Below are positions 47,608 through 54,949 of a stretch of DNA of 64,000 bases, one piece after another. Source of the stretch: Alkalinema pantanalense (lineage in GTDB: Bacteria > Cyanobacteriota > Cyanobacteriia > Leptolyngbyales > Leptolyngbyaceae). Under the pieces are notes generated by a model, which worked only from the letters and a program-made list of their open reading frames with translations, ran no database searches and was not told where the DNA came from. The translations under genes and the position numbers were made by a program. How positions within the stretch are numbered: position 1 is the stretch's first letter; each line of letters starts with the position of its first letter. The stretch spans positions 1 to 64,000 of the forward strand of contig NZ_JBLZFX010000019.1 in the NCBI RefSeq assembly GCF_050753345.1, read 5' to 3'.

Positions 47608-50600
47608 TTAAACTTCGATCGCGCCTTTGATGGCGGCGGTGACGATTTTGACGGCGGGGTGATCGACGGCGGCATCGAGGGCGGCAAATCCAGCTTCTTT
47701 GCCAGCGTTAATAATACGATCTTTGAGGGTTGGGTTCTTTTCGATTTCTTCGATCGCTTTCATGGCAATCAGAGTTTGATTATTGGTGGTGTCTGTAGCG
47801 GAGATTTGATCGAGTAATGCTTTGATTTCTTGGGCGGCTTGAACAAGGTTCTGAGAATTGACGATTTTATTTCCAGCGATCGCGTCTCCAGCAACATTAC
47901 CTGTTTTCATTTTGTTGCCTTGGGCGATAGTGTCTTTATCACCCATAACTTTGTCACCCATAACTTTATCGCCTGCGATTCTGTCTCCGTTCCAAATATT
48001 GTCATTACTCACGTTATTTACCTCTGCTTTATTGTGAATGGGACGCTCTACGGCACGCCGAGTAATATCTACAAGATCATCATAGACTCTTTCATAAAAT
48101 CCTTCCTCCCCTCGCTCTCGGATTCTTCGTCGTTGGCGTTGTTCCATGGATTCATAACCGTCGAGCAGTTGCCGAATTTTAATTGTGGTTTTAAGCTTTC
48201 CAATTGGATAGTCGGAGATACCCATTTCCTCTAGGCCAAGGAGTTCTTGGTAGTCGAGGGGGTCGGCGTCGGGGTGGCCTGGGACGGGGATGTATTCACC
48301 GATTTCCAGGTTGGCGAAGGATTTGTGGATGCGTTGGAAGGTGTCGCGGATGAGGGTGAGGAAGGCACGGCGGGTTTGCTTGCGGCCAGCAATGCTGATG
48401 AAAATTTTTCTATCGTCGTCGTCGGATTTGATACGGGCGATGTTGCAGGGTTCGCCGTTTTCGCAATATTGCAGTAGGACTCCAGTGCGCCAGCGGGTGT
48501 GGTTGTGGATTTTTTCGTGGGAGAGGACAATGAAGCGGGAAATAATACTGTCGTGCAGGATGGGGTAGTGGTATTGGAAGTCGAGGGTGTCACCTTCGAG
48601 GTCGGTGTTTTGGGGTTGTTCCTTGGGCAGGATGGCGGGGATGAGGTGGTGGTGGGGCGTGTCGGCAATGGGGAAGCAGAGTTGGAATTCCTGCATCAGT
48701 TCAATCAGGCAGTGGTGGCGGTTGGGGGGGTAGCGGTGGGCGTCGAGGATGCGGGTCAGGTCAGCGGGGGTGAGGATGCCTTTGGTTTTGGTTTTGAGGA
48801 TGTCGTCGCTGAGGAGGGCGTAGATGCCGCTGGTGACCCAGTGGGGGTTGAGGATGTTGGTGGTTTGCAGAATGGGGTGATCGCGGAAGTTGAGGACAAT
48901 GCCGAGGTTGTGGAGCAGGCGGATGAGTTGGTCTTGGTCGGGTTCTTCGGTGATGTCATGCTTGGCGCAGAGGGTGATGTAGCGTTCGAGGCTGATGAAG
49001 TCTTGGTCGAGGGTTTCGAGGGTTTGTTTAAGGTTGAACCAATTGAGGGGGAGGAGGTCGTAGACTTCGCGCAGTTCAGCAATTTCGTGGTGGATTGCGT
49101 TGCGGAGTTCGGGAATCCCTTGGCCCGTGGCGCAGGAGGTTTCGAGAATGGCTCTGATGTTGGGGTATTTTTCGCGCAGGGCTTTGCGGTTGATATCAAG
49201 GGGTTGTTCGTCACATTTGTTGCCGACAATGATGACAGGGGCACCATCACCGAAGGTTTCGATCAGTTTAAGCCATTTGTCGAGGCGATTTTCTTCTTCG
49301 CTGGTGCGGCAGTTGGCAATGAGGAGATAGAGGCTGCGTTTGGTTAGGAAAAACTGGTGGGTCGCGTGGTAAATTTCTTGGCCACCAAAGTCCCAGACAT
49401 TGAGACGAATGGGTTTTGTGTTGACCTCGACGTTCCACTTAGTAATCGCTAAGCCATCGGTTTGGGATTCGTTAGCGTTGTAGATATCATGCATTAAGCG
49501 ATTGAGCAGGGAAGTTTTGCCAACGCTACCTTGACCCACCAGGAGGACTTTGGCTTCGTTGAGGGGAAGGACTTTGCCACTGTTGAGGCGGTGGAGATAG
49601 TTGAAAATGGCTTTTACTGATCCAGGATCTTCGCTGGAGTCCGCAGGGCCAAGGACTTCGGGAGAAATGGGAAGGCGATTGCGACGGAGATCGAGGGTTT
49701 TGAGTTGGGGTAAATCTTGTAGGCAATCGGGAATTGCTTCAATTTTGTTATTTTCTAAATCTAGCTTTTCGAGATTGGTGAGTTGGCCGATCTCCGCCGG
49801 GATTTCGCTGATTTGGTTGTTAGCGAGGTAAAGTTGCGTCAGATTGGTGAGTTGGCCGATCTCCGCCGGGATTTCGCTGATTTGGTTGTCAACGAGGGAA
49901 AGATGCGTCAGACTGGTGAGTTGGCCGATCACCGCCGGGATTTCGCTGATTTGGTTGTTAGAGAGGTAAAGGTGAGTCAGACTGGTGAGTTGGCCGATCA
50001 CCGCTGGGATTTCGCTGATTTGGTTGCTATAGAGGTAAAAGTGCGTCAGACTGGTGAGTTGGCCGATCACCGCCGGAATTTCGCTGATTTGGTTGTTAGA
50101 GAAGTCAAAGTGCATCAGATTGCTCAGTTGGCCGATCTCCGCCGGAATTTTACTGATTTGGTTGTTACGGAGGTAAAGTTCCGTCAGATTGCTCAGTTGG
50201 CCGAGCACCGCCGGGATTTCGCTGATTTGGTTGTTAGAAAGGGAAAGTCGCGTCAGATTGGTGAGTTGGCCGAGCACCGCCGGGATTTCGCTGATTTGGT
50301 TGTTANNNNNNNNNNNNNNNNNNNNNNNNNNNNNNNNNNNNNNNNNNNNNNNNNNNNNNNNNNNNNNNNNNNNNNNNNNNNNNNNNNNNNNNNNNNNNNN
50401 NNNNNNNNNNNNGGTGAGTTGGCCGAGCACCGCCGGGATTTCGCTGATTTGGTTGTTATCGAGGTAAAGGTGCGTCAGATTGGTGAGTTGGCCGATCTCC
50501 GCCGGGATCTCCGAAAAACCGCAGCTAACACAGCGAAGAACGTTTAATGGATTGAGTTGGAATAAAATATCTGGCCAACGCTGCAATGGATTACCACTCA

Positions 50601-50868
50601 GATCGAGTTCTTCCAAGTTTTCCAGTATTTTCAATTCTGATGGAAGCGCTGCGATCGAATTTGTGATGATTGTGGGAACATACTTCTCACCCTCCCATTC
50701 CCATTTCTCCACTTTCCCCAATACCAATTTCTTCAACCCCGTCAATCGCCCAATTTCCTTCGGCAGTTCCGTCAGCCCCATCCCCGACAGGTCAAGCTCC
50801 TCCCATTGTTCATCCGCCGCCTGGTCAATGAGGCGAAGTAGCTCTCGTTGCGTCGTGGGTTGAGACAT
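47608..50868 (-). CDS. LRR-Roc-COR (Roco) family STAND-type GTPase, with assembly gap
   Basis: From ATG 50868 (MSQPTTQRELLRLIDQAADE) the protein is 1086 codons, including 36 unknown residues. Residues about 25-415 are leucine-rich repeats of exactly 23 residues (69 bp; NNQISEIPAVLGQLT). The Roc GTPase domain has G1 (GQGSVGKTS near 445), G3 (DFGGQE near 490) and G4 (NKCD near 548), followed by a COR domain. The last 120 residues contain a GDK/GNK repeat (GDKVMGDKVMGDKD) and a helical end. There is no kinase domain. Bacterial Roco proteins dimerise through COR and hydrolyse GTP; roles in prokaryotes are largely unknown. The start of the gene is copied three more times downstream. Confidence 0.9.
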   Translation of the reverse strand: MSQPTTQRELLRLIDQAADEQWEELDLSGMGLTELPKEIGRLTGLKKLVLGKVEKWEWEGEKYVPTIITNSIAALPSELKILENLEELDLSGNPLQRWPDILFQLNPLNVLRCVSCGFSEIPAEIGQLTNLTHLYLDNNQISEIPAVLGQLTXXXXXXXXXXXXXXXXXXXXXXXXXXXXXXXXXXXXNNQISEIPAVLGQLTNLTRLSLSNNQISEIPAVLGQLSNLTELYLRNNQISKIPAEIGQLSNLMHFDFSNNQISEIPAVIGQLTSLTHFYLYSNQISEIPAVIGQLTSLTHLYLSNNQISEIPAVIGQLTSLTHLSLVDNQISEIPAEIGQLTNLTQLYLANNQISEIPAEIGQLTNLEKLDLENNKIEAIPDCLQDLPQLKTLDLRRNRLPISPEVLGPADSSEDPGSVKAIFNYLHRLNSGKVLPLNEAKVLLVGQGSVGKTSLLNRLMHDIYNANESQTDGLAITKWNVEVNTKPIRLNVWDFGGQEIYHATHQFFLTKRSLYLLIANCRTSEEENRLDKWLKLIETFGDGAPVIIVGNKCDEQPLDINRKALREKYPNIRAILETSCATGQGIPELRNAIHHEIAELREVYDLLPLNWFNLKQTLETLDQDFISLERYITLCAKHDITEEPDQDQLIRLLHNLGIVLNFRDHPILQTTNILNPHWVTSGIYALLSDDILKTKTKGILTPADLTRILDAHRYPPNRHHCLIELMQEFQLCFPIADTPHHHLIPAILPKEQPQNTDLEGDTLDFQYHYPILHDSIISRFIVLSHEKIHNHTRWRTGVLLQYCENGEPCNIARIKSDDDDRKIFISIAGRKQTRRAFLTLIRDTFQRIHKSFANLEIGEYIPVPGHPDADPLDYQELLGLEEMGISDYPIGKLKTTIKIRQLLDGYESMEQRQRRRIRERGEEGFYERVYDDLVDITRRAVERPIHNKAEVNNVSNDNIWNGDRIAGDKVMGDKVMGDKDTIAQGNKMKTGNVAGDAIAGNKIVNSQNLVQAAQEIKALLDQISATDTTNNQTLIAMKAIEEIEKNPTLKDRIINAGKEAGFAALDAAVDHPAVKIVTAAIKGAIEV
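50306..50412. other. Assembly gap (107 N) within the LRR repeats
   Basis: The Ns fall inside the 69-bp LRR array. The distance between matching repeat positions on either side is 153 bp, which is not a multiple of 69 (138 or 207 expected), so the N count is probably a placeholder and the number of LRRs is unknown. Confidence 0.95.
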
Positions 50869-50914
50869 GGTGCGGGTGGGAGAGTAGGTGGGTGGGTGGG
50901 GAACAGGTAGTTTT

Positions 50915-51023
50915 ATTTTGGCAAAAATTTTTGGAAATGGAAACGTGAGAAACTGACGATCGTTCCATCCTTGTGTAGTAAAACGACCAGACCAACAAGC
51001 CCCCAGGACGAAAACGCTATAAT
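50915..51023 (+). promoter_or_regulatory. Divergent control region, copy A (Roco gene / vapBC)
   Basis: Contains the near-palindrome ATTTTGGCAAAAA (50915-50927) and a -10-like TATAAT (51018-51023) 32 bases before the vapB ATG. The same two elements recur in the three other copies. Probably drives vapBC and, in the other direction, the Roco gene. Confidence 0.55.
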
Positions 51024-51055
51024 AGACCTGTTCTAGCCCTCTAGGATCGATCGTC

Positions 51056-51325
51056 ATGCCCACAACAGTCAACCTTGACCCAGAGCTACTACAAGCCATT
51101 CAAGCGATCGCTTCAGCCGAATTATCCCTTGATGCAATTATCGAAGAAGCATTAAGAAGTTACTTACAACAACACAACAAACCTAATCCTCCGATCGGAT
51201 TTGGTGATGCCCTCCTAGAATTTCGCAAACAACACAATCTCGATCAAATCGATCTTAATCCCGATGAAATCTGGGCTAACATTCGCGATCGCGACTTCAC
51301 AGGCAATGAGGTTGTTTTTGAATGA
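51056..51325 (+). CDS. vapB: VapB-type antitoxin
   Basis: The 89-residue protein starts with a ribbon-helix-helix-like segment (TVNLDPELLQAIQAIASAEL, ...IIEEALRSYL) and ends in an acidic toxin-binding tail (NPDEIWANIRDRDFTGNEVV). The C-terminal WxxxRDR pattern is common in VapB partners of PIN toxins. It overlaps the toxin gene by four bases (ATGA). Its control region is divergent from the Roco gene. Confidence 0.85.
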   Translation: MPTTVNLDPELLQAIQAIASAELSLDAIIEEALRSYLQQHNKPNPPIGFGDALLEFRKQHNLDQIDLNPDEIWANIRDRDFTGNEVVFE

Positions 51326-51744
51326 GCCTCAAATATTTGCTCGATACCAATATCGTTTCCGAAGCCATTCGCCCCTCACCCCATCCAAATGTAATTCAGA
51401 AAATTTTTGAACATCAACATCAAATTGCGATCGGTGCAGTTGTTTGGCATGAACTATTAGTCGGATGTTATCGAATGCCATTATCCCAGCGTCGCACAAT
51501 GATCGAGAGCTATCTCTACAATGAAGTTAAAAACAAGCTGCCGATTCTACCTTACACAAAAATTGCAGCAGAATGGTTTGCCCAAGAGCGTACAAGATTG
51601 ATATCAAACGGGCTAACACCTTCCTATGCTGATGGACAAATTGCCGCGATCGCTCAAACCAATCAATTAATTCTCGTCACCCGAAATGTAAATGATTATC
51701 AATACTTTCAGAATTTAGACATTGAAAATTGGTTTAGTCATTAA
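51322..51744 (+). CDS. vapC: VapC-type PIN-domain toxin ribonuclease
   Basis: This 140-residue PIN protein has its acidic residues in the expected places: LLDTNIVSE (D8), HELLVG (Glu), YADGQIAAIA (Asp) and a final TRNVNDY. PIN toxins cleave RNA using metal ions bound by these acids. The reading frame is intact, unlike the three toxins further down the array. Translationally coupled to vapB. Confidence 0.9.
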   Translation: MSLKYLLDTNIVSEAIRPSPHPNVIQKIFEHQHQIAIGAVVWHELLVGCYRMPLSQRRTMIESYLYNEVKNKLPILPYTKIAAEWFAQERTRLISNGLTPSYADGQIAAIAQTNQLILVTRNVNDYQYFQNLDIENWFSH

Positions 51745-51758
51745 TCAATCTGCAACAA

Positions 51759-52010
51759 TCACGAGTTCTTCTCAATCAACCCATAAAAGATGTCTTCAGA
51801 ACGCTCTGCTAAATCTGCATCTCCTTGAAAACTACCAATCAACGGGCTTTTTTTGAGTCGTGCTAATGGATCACTAGATTGATGCAGTATTTGATAATAG
51901 GTATCGATCTCCAATGACAGTACAACTTGCAAATCTTGATTAGTCTGCTGTTGAATATATTCCAATTTTTTTTGGTCTTCTGCGGTTAAATTCGCAACGA
52001 TCTCCTCCAT
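51759..52010 (-). CDS. Orphan antitoxin-like protein
   Basis: From ATG 52010 the 83-residue protein reads MEEIVANLTAEDQKKLEYIQ and has a helical core and a C-terminal SPLIGSFQGDADLAERSEDI. This layout (helical DNA-binding part plus SxxIGSFxxxxDLAxxSE) is typical of cyanobacterial antitoxins of PIN toxins. No toxin gene follows on the minus strand; vapC converges 14 bases away. It lies between vapC and Roco fragment B. Confidence 0.65.
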   Translation of the reverse strand: MEEIVANLTAEDQKKLEYIQQQTNQDLQVVLSLEIDTYYQILHQSSDPLARLKKSPLIGSFQGDADLAERSEDIFYGLIEKNS

Positions 52011-52058
52011 AGCTCCTCCCAATGTAGTCATGAAGTCATTTTGACAGTTCGCCCTCTC

Positions 52059-52217
52059 TCATAATAACCTTACCCACCGATTCACTCCCAACCACCGCCC
52101 GATTTCCTTCGGCAGTTCCGTCAGCCCCATCCCCGACAGGTCAAGTTTCTCCCATTGTTCATCCGCCGCCTGGTCAATCAGACGAAGTAGCTCTTGTTGC
52201 GTCGTAGGTTGAGACAT
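52059..52217 (-). pseudogene. Truncated Roco 5' end, copy B
   Basis: ATG 52217 opens 52 codons (MSQPTTQQELLRLIDQAADE, then QWEKLDLSGMGLTELPKEIG) that are nearly identical to the start of the Roco gene. The match is lost after about 42 codons and a stop follows at 52059. The upstream bases (GTGCGGGTGGGAGAGTAGGT) also match those of the intact gene. Confidence 0.85.
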
Positions 52218-52263
52218 GGTGCGGGTGGGAGAGTAGGTGGGTGGGAGGGGAAGAAGTAGTTTT

Positions 52264-52313
52264 ATTTTGGCAAAATTTCCATGATTGGGAAAATTTTGCA
52301 GAGACGCTACAAT
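52264..52313 (+). promoter_or_regulatory. Divergent control region, copy B (Roco fragment / tumA)
   Basis: Perfect palindrome ATTTTGGCAAAAT (52264-52276) and a -10-like TACAAT (52308-52313), in the same order as in copy A. Confidence 0.5.
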
Positions 52314-52335
52314 GAGAAACAATTGAGTTCACAGC

Positions 52336-52581
52336 ATGCCCAACACTGCCATGCAAAAACAGACAATCCTCTACACCTCACCTCTAGACGCACTGGTCGC
52401 CGTCAGCAAACGCCTCAGCCTCTACGAGAATCAGTATCACATGGACTCAGAGGAGTTTTTCGAGCAATATAGCCAGGGAACTCTGGGTGATGAAGCCCCG
52501 ATGATTGAATGGGCCAATGACTATCGGCATTATCGGGAACTGCATCGATCGCTAGAAGAGAAACTACATAATGCCGCATGA
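52336..52581 (+). CDS. TumA-like antitoxin
   Basis: The 81-residue protein contains SPLDALVAVSKRLSLYENQY, EEFFEQYSQG and EWANDYRHYRELHRSLEEKL, which I recognise as the antitoxin pattern paired with TumE-type toxins. It overlaps the toxin start by 11 bases. Start may be ATG 52336 or the ATG five codons later (MQKQ). The partner toxin is frame-disrupted. Confidence 0.78.
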   Translation: MPNTAMQKQTILYTSPLDALVAVSKRLSLYENQYHMDSEEFFEQYSQGTLGDEAPMIEWANDYRHYRELHRSLEEKLHNAA

Positions 52582-52953
52582 GTTAATAGCTGCATACCTC
52601 AGCGAAATCGAGCAAGCTATTCTCGCCTATCCTAATCTTGACGTCGATCGTTACATCGAAGAAATTCTCACACTCGATCGGGCAAATTTAAGGATTCGGC
52701 TTAGAACTTCCCAAAATTACCTTCTAGAAATCAATGAGGCGATTGTCATTATTGATAATCAAGTAACAACGTTAGATTATCGTTATCAGTATCAAGATCA
52801 TCAAAGTCAACTGATTTTCCGTTACAATAACACCCCCATTTCCCAAATCTCCCAACTTTTCCTCACCATAAGCATCGCCCCCAAGATGTCATTGCTTCCG
52901 AAAAGCCCTTTATTCAAGCGGTTTTGCAAGAAGCCATGTCCTACAAGCAATAG
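52571..52953 (+). pseudogene. TumE-like toxin, frameshifted by one base
   Basis: The N-terminal frame (LDRANLRIRLRTSQNYLLEI, TLDYRYQYQDHQSQLIFRYN) matches the TumE toxin family. After RYNNTP the conserved continuation HFPNLPTFPHHKHRPQDVIA and SEKPFIQAVLQEAM is in a different frame. Restoring one C in the C5 run at 52833-52837 joins the frames and gives a normal ending at TAG 52951-52953. As written, the frame runs on to 53059 with unrelated residues. Either a real inactivating mutation or a homopolymer sequencing error. Confidence 0.82.
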
Positions 52954-53072
52954 CTATTCGCCTTCGGTAACTCCGATCTCCCCCTCCCCGACAGGTCAAG
53001 CTCTTCCCATTGTTCATCCGCCGCTTGGTCAATCAGGCGAAGGAGTTCTTGGGGGATGATGGGGGTTGGCAT
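52941..53072 (-). pseudogene. Truncated Roco 5' end, copy C
   Basis: ATG 53072 opens 43 codons containing QELLRLIDQAADEQWEELDL, matching the Roco start, then diverges (SGRGRSELPKAN). It overlaps the end of the broken tumE gene on the opposite strand. The G-rich upstream segment and TTTTATTTTGGCA motif are retained. Confidence 0.8.
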
Positions 53073-53113
53073 GGGAGAAAAAGGGAGTGGGAGGGTGGTA
53101 GACAGGTAATTTT

Positions 53114-53165
53114 ATTTTGGCAGAATTTTAGAGGTCTGGGGCGGTTCAGAGAAACCCACTATAAT
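53114..53165 (+). promoter_or_regulatory. Divergent control region, copy C
   Basis: Motif ATTTTGGCAGAAT (53114-53126, two mismatches to a perfect palindrome) and TATAAT (53160-53165), upstream of the antitoxin at 53205. Confidence 0.5.
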
Positions 53166-53204
53166 TGAATAAAATCTTCATCCATTTTGCCATCTATTTC
53201 GCCT

Positions 53205-53441
53205 ATGTCTGCCACCCCTAGCCAGCTTCAGGCACTCGAACAAACCATTGTGACCTTGCCAGAGGTCGATAAGCTCTGGTTACTGAATCTGTTGCTTGAC
53301 CAACTGCAAACCGTTCCCGAACCCCTAATGGAGCGAGTGGAATCCTTGGAAGATGCTGGACTCTACCAAGCCATGCTCATCACTCAAAATGAAGTGCCGC
53401 TCACTCGTGAAGCCGCGATCGCAGCCCTTGAGCAACCATGA
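53205..53441 (+). CDS. Antitoxin of a RelE-type pair
   Basis: The 78-residue acidic protein (LEQTIVTLPEVDKLWLLNLL ... EVPLTREAAIAAL) has the size and helical character of antitoxins of cyanobacterial RelE pairs. ATG 53205 is preferred over an upstream TTG. Its stop overlaps an ATG at 53438 (ATGA), the expected start of the toxin gene, whose frame is broken. Confidence 0.72.
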   Translation: MSATPSQLQALEQTIVTLPEVDKLWLLNLLLDQLQTVPEPLMERVESLEDAGLYQAMLITQNEVPLTREAAIAALEQP

Positions 53442-53706
53442 AGGTCTAATATTTGCAACCTTCATCAAAGACCTCAAAGAACTACGGGGTAGCCCAGTCT
53501 ACGCAGCAATTTACCAACTAACGTTTGAGGAGATTCTGAACGCAGAAAGACTGACTGATATTCCAAACATCAAAAAACTGAAAGGCTACAATAACGCTTA
53601 TCGAATTCGTGTTGGCAATTATCGAGTGGGATTTTGGGTTGAAAATGAAACGATTCAATTCTCTCGTGTATTGCATCGGCGCGAAATCTATCGCTACTTT
53701 CCATAA
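53438..53706 (+). pseudogene. RelE-type toxin with disrupted start (+2 shift)
   Basis: The body is a clear RelE/ParE-type toxin: FIKDLKELRGSPVYAAIYQL, IPNIKKLKGYNNAYRIRVGN, YRVGFWVENETIQFSRVLHR and REIYRYFP. The expected start ATG at 53438 reads M-K-V then a stop; removing two bases (TA) after the third codon would join it to the toxin frame. In the toxin frame the nearest upstream ATG is inside the antitoxin gene (53353). The toxin is probably not made normally. Confidence 0.8.
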
Positions 53707-53730
53707 TCACTATCTTGGATGGCTCATCAT

Positions 53731-53883
53731 TCAATTAATCAACCGCTTCAACTGCGTCAGCCGCCCGATTTCCTTCGGCAGTTCCGTCAGCCCCAGCCCC
53801 GACAGGTCAAGCGCTTCCCATTGTTCATCCGCCGCTTGGTCAATCAGGCGAAGGAGCTCTTGTTGCGTTGTGGGCTTTTGCAT
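53731..53883 (-). pseudogene. Truncated Roco 5' end, copy D
   Basis: ATG 53883 opens 50 codons (MQKPTTQQELLRLIDQAADE, then LDLSGLGLTELPKEIGRLTQ) matching the Roco start, ending LKRLIN and a stop. The tail still resembles the intact gene (RLTGLKKL), so the truncation point differs from copies B and C. Confidence 0.85.
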
Positions 53884-53912
53884 AGGAGAGAAGATTGAGG
53901 GCAGTGATTTCT

Positions 53913-53963
53913 ATTTTGGCAGAGTTATCGGGGATTGGGCCATCTGGTTGGGGCCGCTATAAT
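53913..53963 (+). promoter_or_regulatory. Divergent control region, copy D
   Basis: Motif ATTTTGGCAGAGT (53913-53925) and TATAAT (53958-53963), in the context CGCTATAAT as in copy A. Confidence 0.5.
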
Positions 53964-53996
53964 GGGCATAGTCTCGACCTAATAGAAGAAGCCTCT

Positions 53997-54278
53997 ATGA
54001 TCGTCAATCAAGACTTCCAACTGCTCCACGAAGCCACGATCGCTGAAGATGGCACCCTTCACCTCGGAAAAAACGCCATCGCCAAACGCTATCGAATTTT
54101 GATTAATGCCGATGGGCAAATGCTGCTCGACCCGATTGACGATCGTGAACAATGGCTCTGGCAAAACCCTGAAGCGATCGCAGCGGTTCAAACTGGGATC
54201 AAGCAAGCAGCTCAAGGCCAGACTCGATCGCTAGGCTCTTTCGGCCAATATGCGAATCTGGAAGTCGATGACATATAA
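53997..54278 (+). CDS. Antitoxin of a second RelE-superfamily-like pair
   Basis: The 93-residue protein starts at ATG 53997 and has a beta-rich first half (GTLHLGKNAIAKRYRILINA), then a helical LDPIDDREQWLWQNPEAIAA and an acidic tail (GSFGQYANLEVDDI). The block REQWLWxNPEAIA is seen in antitoxins adjoining small RelE-like toxins in cyanobacteria. It overlaps the toxin start by 11 bases. Confidence 0.72.
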   Translation: MIVNQDFQLLHEATIAEDGTLHLGKNAIAKRYRILINADGQMLLDPIDDREQWLWQNPEAIAAVQTGIKQAAQGQTRSLGSFGQYANLEVDDI

Positions 54279-54569
54279 ACTTTAGCCTTGAATTTACCGA
54301 AATTGCTGCTCAAACCTTATTAGAACTTGAAGTATTAGATCCAAAAAAACATCGCAAAGTCCTTAAAACTCTGGCATTAATGGAAACGAATCTGCGCCAT
54401 CCGGGATTAAAAATGCATAAATATAACTCTTTGAGCGGCCCCAATGAAGAAGAAGTTTTTGAAGCGTACGTTGGTTGAAAATAAACCTCCTGGAGCCTTT
54501 CGTGTTTTTTGGTATTACGGCCCTGGAGTAGGTGTGATTACCATTCTTGCCATTACGCCACATCCTTAA
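54268..54569 (+). pseudogene. RelE-superfamily-like toxin with two frameshifts
   Basis: From ATG 54268 the frame gives MTYKL then stops. Deleting one T at about 54281-54283 continues it as SLEFTEIAAQTLLELEVLDP to YNSLSGPNEEEVFEAYV. Deleting four bases (GGTT) near 54472 restores the conserved ending ENKPPGAFRVFWYYGPGVG, then ITILAITPHP and a stop. I recognise this ending from small cyanobacterial toxins. Two independent indels make a sequencing artefact less likely. Confidence 0.8.
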
Positions 54570-54949
54570 AGGTTTGGGCCAACGTTCGCGATCGAAGCTG
54601 CACAAGTAATCAAGTTATTACTAAATAACAATGCGTAAAAAGCTGCCTCTATGATCACCATGAATCCAGAGCAAGCAACGCCTACAAAATTGCTTTAGGG
54701 ATTTGCAAAGAAATAATATCCCCTCTTCATTCCCCTACCCTCCTACCCTTTTACTCTCCTACCCCTACCCAATTGGGATTTTATTTATGCGCTGTTCCCT
54801 TAGAACACTCCGCCCAATCTCGATCGGCTTAAAAGTTACCAATCCGCCGCAAATTGAATTCACCCCAGCAACGTTTCGCAGGAATTAAATCCACCACTGG
54901 GCAACGTTTTGAGGCAAACTGGAAGAGGGACGCTTGTTAGGAACTGACC
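54570..54949. other. Intergenic region with dispersed repeat copy 2
   Basis: No gene seen. It contains the 109-bp repeat listed separately, followed by the folC leader. Small open frames on both strands here are unsupported. Confidence 0.5.
54695..54803. repeat. 109-bp dispersed repeat, copy 2 (MITE-like)
   Basis: Same orientation, same length and apparently identical to 12889-12997. The flanks differ from those of copy 1, so the boundaries are well defined. It lies between the toxin array and folC. Confidence 0.8.

Noticed and set aside
48499..49347. Plus-strand 282-codon open frame rich in Val, Glu and Gly
   Set aside because: Exact antisense of the Roc-COR coding region; composition is the mirror of the real gene's codon use.
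49740..50520. Possible CRISPR-like array
   Set aside because: Repeats are contiguous 69-bp LRR codon units with no unique spacers and they encode protein in frame.
49783..50547. Plus-strand repeat open frame (GELADHRRDFADLVV units)
   Set aside because: Antisense shadow of the 69-bp LRR repeats.
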